Notes under the pieces: generated by a model
Told to the model about the DNA's origin: nothing
The model's input: only the letters and a program-made list of their open reading frames with translations
The model's database searches: none
Position numbers and translations under genes: made by a program
In this document: in pieces, positions 34,801-46,800 of the stretch
Position numbering within the stretch: the stretch's first letter is position 1
Layout of the letters: the number at the start of each line of letters is the position of its first letter
Assembly: GCF_001949145.1 (NCBI RefSeq)
Contig: NW_019091724.1
Location: 60,476-124,475, forward strand
Reading direction: 5' to 3'
DNA: 64,000 nt
From: Acanthaster planci
Lineage: Eukaryota; Echinodermata; Asteroidea; Valvatida; Acanthasteridae

Positions 34801-37800
34801 ATAAAGTTCAGGTACTTTTCATGACAAAAGTAGAAACAAACAGTAAAAATGTTCAGGTACATGTATTTTTCATTACAATAATGGAATCAAACAGGTGTAA
34901 GTATGTGCACCTGTCTTTATGATTTACAGGCACATTTCTGAGACAAATGGGAGCATTTTAGTGACCTGCGCCTGTTAATTTCAAGCCCTGCAGGACTCAT
35001 CCTGTCATAACCCAACACTTCATGTAGTAAGTTTCATACATGTATGTTCACAGAACTCAACCCGTCAAATTTCAACAAACTCTGCTGTTGTAAATTGATG
35101 GGATAGAGAACGTTGGGTTAATAGAAAAATCCAAAGACAAAATGTCTGCTGATAAAGTCAGATCTTAATAAGCTGTTTTCCTTGACAGAGACAAAAATAC
35201 CTTAGAAAATACATTGAAGGATAAAGCGGCCCCTTTGGAACAAAATGCAGTGCCATGATGCTTCTTCTCCCTGAGTTTCTGGCACAAGCATGTAAGGAAG
35301 GCTCCCCCGTGTCACCTGACTTTGCTACAGTGGCACTCAGATGTATGGAAACTCACTCTTAACCATCCTCTGACAGCCTCCAGTTTTAGGAACTGGACAG
35401 CAAAACTGTCTTTTCCTAGCAGTGGTATGTTCCGTAACCTCTGGTTCACTCCTTCGTACAGATCTGCATTGCGTTAGTGATGACAACCTACGGGCAGAAG
35501 TGGTGAGGAGAAAAATGCCAGTGAACTGAAGCAAAGTGGATTGATACAATCGAGAAACTTATTTTTCGCCTAGTTCTTATGCTGAGACAGGAGCTTATTA
35601 GCTTCTTTGTCTTTTGGATCTCGTTCAACACATTACTGAAACCAACTCAAATTCCTCATAACAAGTCCAATCCACAAAACTTGGAGGCCGAGATAGACTT
35701 TTCTGCAGGAGAAGGCAATCTTACTGGTTATATACAGTGAGAGGAACACCAGATTCCTGCCAACCTTTTTCTCTCCTCGAAGATAGATGTGGCAGCCCAT
35801 CTGCACCACTTAGATGGTTGTAGTTAAATTTTTCCCCAAGTCATTGCTATTTACAAATCCTGATATAGTAAAGCCCTTCACCTCTTTTCCATTTTTGGTT
35901 TGACTTTACTAACTTGGGCAAAAAAAAACAATTTGGCTGTTAGTATTCTGATTGATTGTTGGCCACTGTTCCATGATTTTTGTTGGCATTGGGTATAGGA
36001 AGACAGCGCTTGCTTTTGAAATGCAGTGGAAATAGAAGATGGCACTCACACCGTTAGCACTGGAAGACTGGTACATACCACACAGTACACTTTACATTTA
36101 CATGGGTCATTTAAGGGCAGGACGCGATGATTGGAGGATATTCTGGGACCAGGAAGGGCAGGATGTGGAAGTGCTGTGATCGGAGGAAATTTGGGCGCGG
36201 TGAGGGCAGAAGTTGTGCTGTGATTTTAGGCACTCTGGGCCTTTCATGGGCAGGAGGTACTGTGAGTGAAGGCACTCCTGGCCCAGCAAGGGCTAGATCA
36301 GTGGCACGTTGATCACAAAAAGTACATTACCTTGAAATTTGATATGTTGAGGCCAGAGCAGGACTGGATGTGGCTTGTTTTGGAATTTAGCTTTGTTGAA
36401 TCGATAAAAATGTAACTGTGTGGAAAAAACAAGTACTTTCAAAAGAAAATTGTGGAAATGGAAATTATCGACAGTCTGCTTGATTTGGCTTTTGCAGTTG
36501 GTTAATAGGGTTTAAGAATGGGCAGGGTGAAATTTAAAGGACATTGTGCTGCATTACAAAGAACACAACTCATTAAATGATTGTGCTGAGGTACAACTCC
36601 AGGGTCCCATGTTCACTTTTCTGCTGTAAGAAGAGGGCCTCATACTTCATAGTTAACGCTGTGGTTCTCATTTTTTTTATTTCTACTGGTAGCTTGGGTA
36701 AAGTTGGACCACTTGGTCAGTCGGGGGAGGTGGGTAAAAATTATTTGCTTTCCTCAGAATTTCTTTGAAGATCAACTCCAACTGTTTTAAAAGTTTTGAA
36801 AATAACTCTTATTGCATTTAGTATTTAATAAATCATATATTCATTTCCAAATCATGTCTGTATTGCATCTGTATTTTTTGTAATTTTGCTGAAACTTTTG
36901 AACGTTGTGGCGCTGTTGAGAAAAGAAATTTGTGTGATGTACCGGAAAAAACATTGAAACTGGTATCCGTGGCACGACTGGTTGTGCTACGAACATACAT
37001 ATACATGAAAATGGATCTACATGTGCGTGCACCGTGTGTCAGGGATCGATCTGTGTGCAGGTTCTACTGTGCCGCATTATCTCTTTTTGGTCAAGAGTTT
37101 GTGCTCCTTTTTTCGTGCCTAAATAGTGCGTCTTGGTGGACGTACTAGAAATTCTGCAAAAGAACCGGGATTGAAATTCTTCGAGTTTCCGAAGAATGAG
37201 AATATTCTTCAAGTTCGTGCTGTCGTCCGCATCTAATATTCATTACATGCTGATGAGTCAAGGGAGATATTGATATATGTGCCAGTTTTATTAGACTTGG
37301 TACTTCTGAATAGGATTCAATATGAGAAAAATCAACATCGTTGGAGTTGGTCTTTAAAGGAAATTCCAGACAGGGTTGGCGCAACTCAGCACACTGCAGA
37401 AAGCTTTCTCCCTCAGCGGACTCCAGTGTCCAAACAGTATCCGTGCCTTAGAAGCCTTAACTGTTTTCTTTTTATTTATGTCAAGCCAAAAATAAGGGTT
37501 GGTTGAATATGAGAATCGTAGAATTCTAGGGACGCCCATACGCTGGCATGGCGATGGCCACCACCTGCCGGGTTCCTTTGCTTCTGCTCGCCATGCTTCT
37601 ACTGGCCATGCTTCTTCTGCTCGGAAATCAGCCAGAGTACCCCTCCAAGTGGGCAACAGGCTCCACAGCGGGTTCGCTGCGCTCTACTCCTGCTGCTACG
37701 GGCGAGTGTACAGCACGGCATGCAGCCTCACTTTGTGCTGACAGGACTGGTCCCTCTTTAGTTAAGGCTAGCTGCAACGCCACACTTCAGGCACTGGGCT

Positions 37801-40800
37801 AACATTTAGATTCCCTGGTCACCACCAGAATGCATCACAGTCAACGTTAGTGCAGAGTGGTGCTGCACTCGAGGCTAGTAAACCTTCTCTTCGGCTAGCC
37901 GGGTCTGGGGGGGCCTTAAGTCCTTTGGCGGTCTCCCTACTACCAGAGCCTACCGTAAAAGACATCTATTCATCAGTATGGTTCACCAGGCTACACACAG
38001 GGGCTACATACCAGGATGGCCCCACACCTCCTGGGCCAGCAACAACAACCACCACACACCATGTCCGTGAATTCAAATTCCATTCATCACCATGGCTTCT
38101 GGCTACTGGCTAGGGCTATCTGACCAGTGTGCTTCCGTTACAGCTCCCTGGCAGCTCAGCCTGCTTCAGCCAATCATGGCCTGCATTCTGGGCATGCTGC
38201 TGACGCTGCAGGTTTTCAGGTTCTTCCTTCAGGTTCTTCGGCCGAATCAACCTCACATAAGAAGTCTAGACACTAATCCTCTTCTGCAGGGTTCAAATTC
38301 AAAAATCTTGCTCTACACTTAAGCAAAATACATCTATTTCTTCATCTAATTTGGTGACAGTGGTCCACTCCCTCAGGGACGCTGCCCATTATAGTCAGCC
38401 GCCTCGAGTCAACCTCCACTCCCCCGGCGACTGCTCCTGCCCAAATCCCCCCACGTGAGGATCTCCATCCAATCCTCACCTGGATTTGTAGCCGGCTCCG
38501 CTTCCGGCTTCATTTCTGGCTTCACATCTGGCTCTGTCCGTTCAATGCACAGACACCCATTCATTTTATTTTTGAATTGAGTTTGCACTTAATAAATTCA
38601 ATAATATTTCTTCAACTTATCCGGGTTCTACCTACGACTCACATCCAACTCCAACCTGTGAACATAGTATGCCTGTTGGCATCTCCTTTTCTGTATTAGG
38701 TACAACTGCACTGTGAAAAGGTTGTTCATCTTTTGATTGATATTTTCCCCTATATTGGTGTAAATATCAACTTCCTGACCTTGTGCAAATTCTTCCTAAT
38801 CCTTGGTCAATGTTTGACCAACAGTGATGGAAATTAACCAACAATGTGGTAATTCTAACCAAGATTGGGCAATTAACAAATGTGCAACACTGTCTGACCA
38901 ATTTGTTTTACTATGTGGTGACGTTTCTTACTCAGGCCTACACTTCTGCTTTGATTTGCCCACTTTTTGGGGCATCCAGGCATGCAGGTGTTACATGTAC
39001 ACTGTATACTCTACCGGGCCGCCTTAAGTCATTTGCTCATACGGCCCCTATACATGTACATTTATAGTAAATGCAAGTCTGGGTCACGCATACTAAACCC
39101 TGATCGTGGCTCGAACAATAGCTCATAGGCCTACCGCTACACTACACATCAGACTGCTAGTTAGCACCCGTGACTCCCATGCCTGGGGGCCAGCTAGGTG
39201 GGGAACAGAAATCTGCTATACAGGCGTCTCTGTACCATTATCTGGAACTATCCCGGTAAATAAAACGCGATCAGCCTACCATTTGTGTTTTATTCTCCCT
39301 ACTGTTTTTTTGTTCGTTAATGCCTGCGGTAGATGTCAACGCCCTACCCACAGACCCAATGCCTCATCGAGCCCTCCGATGTCTGAAACTTCATCATTGG
39401 GGGATGTTTCTCCAACCGAAGCTCCTGTGAGTTTCGTTGAAGACTTTTTTATGTATCTGTTCCACACGGGCCTCCAGACAGCCGCTATCTGCAACTACTG
39501 GTTCTCCTTGCTGGCTGTCCACTCAGTTTTCAGCGATGGCTCAACTCTCTCCGACAATGCTGTTATCCAGTATCTCCTTTTAGGAATGTTTGTCAAGCAT
39601 CCTTACGTCAAACGCTTTGTCTTATCTTGGGACCTCGGAAGCATCCTACATGTTCTTGCTGGTCCCCCCTTTGAACTGCTGTCCGATGTGTCTGACCTCC
39701 ATCTCAGCATCAAACTGGCATTCCTCCTTGCAGTCAATTCATCGAGATGAGGTAGCGAGCTGCATGCCCTGTCGATTGCCGATGGTCACATCCACTTAGA
39801 GCCACACAGGGTTTGCCTTATCCTTACCATCGGGTTTCTGTCGAAAAACCAAACGCCTACCTTCCGGCCTCCCGACGTATTTGTTCCCCTCATAGCCTCA
39901 CTTTCGTGAGACGACTCTGACAAGAGATGGTGTCCGGTCCAGACTCTCAATTGGTATATTGCCAGGACCAAGCATTGACGAGAATCAAATTCCCAGCTCT
40001 TCGTCACCACAACAAAACCCTTTCAACTGGCATCAAAGGACACTATTGCCGGATGGACGGTCTAGGCCATTATGTTTGTTAACCGAGACTGGGCGGCACA
40101 ACATGAAACGACCCAATCTTAGGTCAGGGCCCATGACGTTCGGTCCGCCTCTACATCCTGGTCGTACTTCAGCGGAGTCCCTCTGGGTGAAATCTGCCTG
40201 ATGGCTTGCTGGAAATCTCCGTCTACCTTCACCGAGTGCTACCTGAAAGATGCTCTGCAGAACGAAACAGCCCATGGCAGAGTGACCCTGCTCTAGGCAG
40301 TCTGGACAATGTCCAGTGCTGATACTAGGACTCCCAGTCGATTCACTCGTTCCGCCCTGGACTCGTCTAAGCTTACTCTTCCAAAAACTAGGCTGTCTTC
40401 TGCTGGCAAGAGGATGTTTTCTGTGGCTGGTCCGTGTCTCTGGAACCAGCTTGAAGTTCATCTTAGAGAGTCTAGGAATGTGGAGAGTTTTAAGACCGGG
40501 CTGAAGACGCACCTTTTTAAACAAGCATTTTTAGTTTCTTAGTATTGATTTTGATTATGGTACATGTAGGTTATATTTATGTATCTATATTTTGATGTAC
40601 AGCGCCTGGGACCAGCTTGATGGATTGGGCGCTTTATAAATGTCAATTATTATTGTTATTATTTATCATTATACTTCGACTTAAAGAGTTTCTCCTGGTG
40701 AGTGCTTGCTGTTGTGACACCTGCCTTATTTTGCATTTAGTAACTACACTCCTGTCGTCAACCCACCTCCGGGGTTTGATGCCACTCTGCATATGTAGGC

Positions 40801-43800
40801 TGGGCAGGGGTATGTGAACACAGGAGACTCCTCCCCCACGTGGTGTGGGTCAGGTCTCCTAGTGTTACCCCTGTCCAGCTGCTCCCGCCCATCCTTCCCC
40901 ACTTTGGCTCTGGTGGTTTTCACCACTTTGAAAAGGACAAATTTGGCGTCAGGACCACAGTGCATTGTGGAGGGTCAAGGGGCAGTATGCTTAAGTCTTT
41001 CCAATGAAGTGTAATAGGCACATGGGATATTTGCATATGTAGGCTGGGCAGGAGTAAGTATATACCACTAGGTGACCCGACCTACTCCATGTGGGGGGAG
41101 GAGTTTAACCCCAAAAGAGCCAGGGGGCAGAATCTGGCCCTCTCAACATTTTATCCGATATCCCTGCAGTGCATTATTTTCAGGAGGTGAACCTTCAATG
41201 GTCTTCTTAGTAACTCTTTGCAGTCACTGTTACACCAATTTTGTGAAAATCAAACATATAGTTCTTGTGTAGTGGCCACATTTGCAAGACGGATAAGACA
41301 AAAATGTATATTCACTGTGTTGCTCAATGAACAGGGCTGGCACATGTGTTGCCTTGAACTTCAAATGACCGTATAACAACAAAACCCATATGTCTGAGTG
41401 ACCACAAACTTCACAATTGCAATGATAAGGAGTGTCTTTACATGCACGCTAAGTTTTAAAAATCGAGCGTGGCTACAGCTAAGTTCTAGTGGGGGAAGCA
41501 AGAGCAGAATCCCTCCACCTACTATGGGATTGGCCAAAATAACCCGGGTCTTTGACGGATTATGTGTATGGCACTGTAAATATTTCGTTACTTTCTGTTC
41601 TTTCTTTAGATGTTGCAGCATCCTATATCAAAATTTCAGGAGGACTACTTGGTCTGGCAACTGCAGAAAAGACCGACTTGGATAAGTAAGTTGCCCGATA
41701 CATAACATGAATTGGAATTATAACACCAGTCAAAAATTTTAGAAATATTACTAAAATTGTTAAATTATTTTGTTAAAACAACTAATTATTATTTGATTTT
41801 TGACTATCACATTTCTCCTGTTATAACTGTAGCATACCAGATGCGGTTTCTTTTTTCGGTAGAGTTTGAGAACAAAATTTTTACTTTGTGTTGTTTTGTT
41901 TTGTTTCGTTTCTCTGCTGCTTACATCCTATCAAAAGGATTAGGGAACTAATGAAGGGCACTATGCCATTCCAGCTGTCAAGGAATCTCACAGTGTTAAA
42001 AACAGGAATCAATCAGTGCTCTAAGATTGAACCCAGTCATTCAGATATGAACTAGATCAACAAAAAATCAAGTCTGTGAATGAGACTGGCAACTGATACA
42101 TGTACAGTGACAGCCCAAAGTGAATTATAACCAGTGCAGAAGTGGAAATAATCAAATTGAGGAGACACTTGAACTGAACACTTTAGGTCTGACAAGGCCA
42201 ATTAAATCTTGCAGTCCACTACCCTTCATCCTACCCAAACAGTCACTACTTGATAAGCTAATTTCCTTTCATGCCTTTCACCATCTGCTTAAAACTTGGT
42301 CAACTGTATCGCGCCCTCTAGTGCTACAATGCAGTATGGCACCGCTTACATGTTCATCCTTCTTTAGTGCCATTGCTAATGGAAGTGTCATTTTTGGCAT
42401 CCTCGAATTTTTTGAGTTTTCTGTTTCACTATACCTTCTTTGGTAACCCTATCAACTGTAACATCAAATAAATTCCTTTTCATTGCATTGCATTGATTTC
42501 CCCATATTTATGTGTCATTCCTTTGTTTTAAGTAATTTTTGATTGATTCTGTTTTGACTCATTTCCCTATCGTTAATGTCCCCTGGCTCTTATTGCGTCA
42601 AGACCCATACATGTACACTCCATTTCATAATTGAGGTTACATATCGAACTGCTCAAAAGCCTCGATTATAGAGCTGCTCGATGCCGAAGATTGAGCAGAA
42701 GCTGTAGAAGATGTAGGGAGTGGAGACCGAAAATGCTTCGAGTGGAGATCAAGCACACTTTGAACGGAGATCAAGAACATATTGAGCAGAGATCGAGAAC
42801 ATATCGAGCAGAGATCGAGCCTGCATCAAATGGAAAGATGGAACAGTCTTTGAGCGGGAGAAATCGAGCAGCCATCGAGCACGATTGTGGAGAGCCGATG
42901 TCCTAATAGTGCTTTTATCAAAGTTGGACGAGCACCCTCGAGAATGCTTGGTGTTTGAACATAGGGTAACTTCAGACAAGGTGCAAAATAGTGGTTATTA
43001 TGATCCAAAATATTAAGTTGCTTGAACACTCTTTCTTCCCCCCCCCAGGTGCAAGTTGGCACAAAGTACACTCCACAAATCAGTGGAATTATGTAGACCC
43101 AAGTTGCACCAAAGATAACAGTCTCCCCCATGGCGATGAGCCACAAAACAGTATGTTAAAATGACCTTACTTATTCAGCTTGGTCTGATATCTGCAGGCC
43201 CCTCACGTAGGAATGTGGCTACAGACACATGCACATGGACTAAAAATATGGTTGAATAATTCAATTTTTTTGTCTGAAATTAGTTTGTCTTAGTGAGTAA
43301 AATACCATGATGCACAATAAGTTCCAGACATTCATGTAATATATTTGCATAATTATGGACGAGAATCTCCTGTAAACGTAACCCTTTTATTCATGTATAC
43401 CCACCGAATGTCTTTTTTTAAAATCACAGTTTCTGAACTGAAACACCTTTTTGCCAGCATTACTATGCATGTGCTAATGCTGCCAAGACTGCTGGTTTAC
43501 AGACACCAAAACTTGCCTACTGTATGGTGTGAACCAGTGTAAGGATACCTGATCGCAATCCAGGCAAACCGGCCCATGATGTGCTGTACATGAAAAGTAA
43601 GCGTGCAATGTGATCTGATTGAGAAAACAAAGATGAGACGAATGTTCTGTTTGTCAGGAGACAAACATAGCTTTTTCTGGGGACTCTTTCAGTTGGATGA
43701 AAAATGAAGTAATGGGTGAGAATAAAATGGCTGTCATATTAAAGTCTGCAATATAAAAATGTTTAACATACACACTACATGCATGGCTGGATGGGACATT

Positions 43801-46800
43801 CTTGTTGACTTCCAGTAGTCAAAGACTCGATGTAATTTTTCAATTTTGTCACTAACAAGCTTAATTTTTTGCTGGGAAAGTTTTGCCGATCGCATTTGCC
43901 AATTTTTAGTTCAGAAGGTCAATCAGTTATTTAATCAGTAAAGACTTTTACATATCTCATTCTTTCCAAGTTCGATTACGACTTCTTTACATGGGTCAAG
44001 ATTTCCTGTATGTACTCATTTTTCAGACCTCAACAGTTTTAAAGGTAGATAACCCCACTAATGAAATTGAGTACGCTTTTTATTACTCAACTGCAGTCAA
44101 CAAAGCTCAAAGAGGAAAACTATAAAAATTTGCTCAATAAAAATTAGTGACACTTTATCTCAGTTGTGTTACATGATTTGAAATTCAGAGGGTTTGAAGG
44201 TACTGCTGTTAACAAGTTCTTTTTTGAAACAGCATTTTTTTTCACAGTTTTATGATCTCCCTTCAGCAAGGTGAATGCTTGCAAAATTGATACGTAGCAT
44301 ATGTGTTGGGAATTTTTACATCTTAATGCTCACTACTTGTCAGATATTATTAAAATGAAACTGCATAGCCTAATAAAAATGTCCTCATCACTGAGTGCTT
44401 CATCGTGTTTTCTACGAGGCATGAATTGCCTCCTTGCAATCATCAGAAGCATCCTTGAAGGTCCAGATCATTCGCTCAGGCATCTTAGCCTGTGTTAGGG
44501 ATTCGACTAGAAAAGATACAAATACTAGAACACTCAATCAAAATGTACTATGTTTTGACAAATGCTGGCAGGTAAGACGTTATTCATTGTCTCTTGTCAG
44601 AATCGGTTCAATTCAAATCAGAATAAATCTTCCTTCAGTCTGTATGATTGTTGTGTTTAACCTGAACAGTTGCTGCCCTTATCAACTGTCTTTGCAGATT
44701 ATCACTGCTTCTTCTGCTGCTGGGTTGCCTGCCAATGGAAAGGCAAGCACAAGCGCTCCTCTTCTTCATCCAATTCCTCGAAGCCCAAGAAGAAGCACCA
44801 CTTTGACCACCATGAACATACCTCTGTGGCTTGGATGTCAGCGTTCCAGTCCATTAATGACCACCATCGCTTCCTGCCTTGGCGTTAGACCCCCACTGGC
44901 CTCCACCACCCTGGACCCATTTCCAGCCCCATCTGCTCTCTCTGGCCGTAATCTATGTTGACACTGGGCAGGGTTCCACACCAGAATCGCACCAGCCAGG
45001 CGTTCTCCATTGGGAGAAGGCCGCTCCCCATGGGACTGCACATGGCTTGGAACGAGGCACTGCCGTGTCCCCGCCCAGGCAACCAGCATTGTCTTCTGAG
45101 GAGGATGATCGCTTAATCTTTCATGTGTGGAGATATTTTAGTCTCCAGCCAAAACTTGGCATGCATCCGAGTCCTCTCCAGCCTGACCATTCTCCGTTTA
45201 AGGGGGCTTACCAGTACGGCTTTACCGGTCTTCCACGAAAAGTCTGCTTTTTTAAAGGCAAGTCTGTCGTTGCTAAGGGGCTGGAAAGTTAGTGAACTCC
45301 ACGCCTGTGCACACTCAAGTGTGCAAGGAGTCAATGAGCTGTCCCGGTCGGGCACTATTGTTGCAGAGAAACTGTGTCACGAGATACAGATACATATTTA
45401 CATTCTTTAAGCGGACTGGACGATGTGGGAAAACATGATCGAGTAGGAGATACATTTACATATTGCATTCTTTTCACGGACAGGAGGCTGTTGGAATAAA
45501 ATGATTGACTCCGAGAAACATCTGCATAGTACATTCTTTTTGTGGATTTAAACTTGTTGAAATGCAGTTTTGACTTCAGGAAGCATTATCAGCTGTGAAT
45601 TTTGTGCAGTGGGTGTTTAGTTTGAAAATTTGCAGCACAAATTCGGCACCAACTTAAGACAAAAACAATCATGTTACGTTTGTGCCGATTATTTGAGAGT
45701 TGGCAAATGTTTAACATGTTTGCTCCCTGGCAAATTTTATAGCAGCAAATGCTTTATGGCATCATTATCGGTGTGAGCCTGGTATTAAAGAAACCTGTTA
45801 CGGTCCATTATTCTACCTTATAACTTCACGTACACAAAACCTTCTGCGCAAAATTGTGCCCTTATTGAGCATTGAGTAGATCACCTGAATGCTAATGGTT
45901 TACAAACATGCATAATGTATGTCGATGTACGAGGTGCGTCCTGGTTGATCAGTCATGTTCACATAATTTGGACACTTCCATTTTCTTCAAGGGGAGGTAT
46001 GAAACCCTGTTTCTATATAAACAACGTTGGGAAAGCTTATGAGGAATAAAATATTTTTAATCACTTTGCACAAAAAGTAATTATTATTGTATGCAAACAA
46101 AACTATTTCACTAATTTTTATATTAAAAAATTCAATACATTTTCTAAGGTAATCCGGCACTGTTTTGAAATAGTATACAACTGTTTTGGGCATAGCACGC
46201 CCGCGGATTAGCACCGTGGACAAAAGTGCTCAATGGCCCCATTGATGAGCGACACAGCGCTACTGCTCACTGGTCCAGCTGCATATGAAAGGATGCTACT
46301 TGCATTCACCGGAACAAAGGAAATTATGCAACACCTTACAATTCTAGGCTCTCTTTTACAGGGATGCAGGCCTTGGCTGAATACTCGGGTGTCAATGAAG
46401 GTTGCCTGACAGACTAGAGTAGCCACCAGAGAGTCGTTCGTGTTGGTGTAAACATCCAATAAATGAACACATGGATTTTTGAAGAATTTTGAAAACGGAA
46501 AATCTTGAAAAGGTCCCAGCATCTCATCTTGCTCTAGAGAAATCCACCCGGCAGGAAGTAGTTAACTGTCTTTGATTATACATGTATTGTGATAGTCCAT
46601 AGGACACCTCCTCAGATGAACATGAGCCACGGCCCCACTTATCCAAGTGGCTGTTACATGCAGATGCCACCTAACCTCTGACATATCTTCAGCATGGGCA
46701 TCCAGATATAATCAAGACAGAAGCACTTTCCAGGCCAACTTCCTGGATCGCTGCCCTGGTGAATATGCCATCGGTACACTGACCTAATCCAGAGTCTCCG

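Larger units (their letters stand above)
32964..41609 (+). other. Intron 7 of Snx6 (8.6 kb)
   Basis: Contains an inverted Penelope 3' module (33921-34122), a short imperfect tandem repeat (36113-36300), a GC-richer stretch without an assignable gene (37535-38530), a DIRS recombinase (39346-40296), a LINE tail (40309-40680) and an inverted repeat (40820-41106). Stretches 34440-36100 and 36310-37530 hold nothing I can assign. Confidence 0.75.

Noticed and set aside
37548-37802. 84-codon ORF with a Leu-rich signal-like start
   Set aside because: The hydrophobic part comes from a short repeated GCTTCTACTGGCCATGCTTCTTCTG-type sequence (CTTCT/GCCATG words). No domain, no splice context and no conservation evidence.
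39079-39160. tRNA-like sequence on the minus strand (TAGCGGTAGG and GTTCGAGCC boxes)
   Set aside because: The boxes are too close together and no cloverleaf closes. At most it is a worn tRNA-derived SINE fragment.
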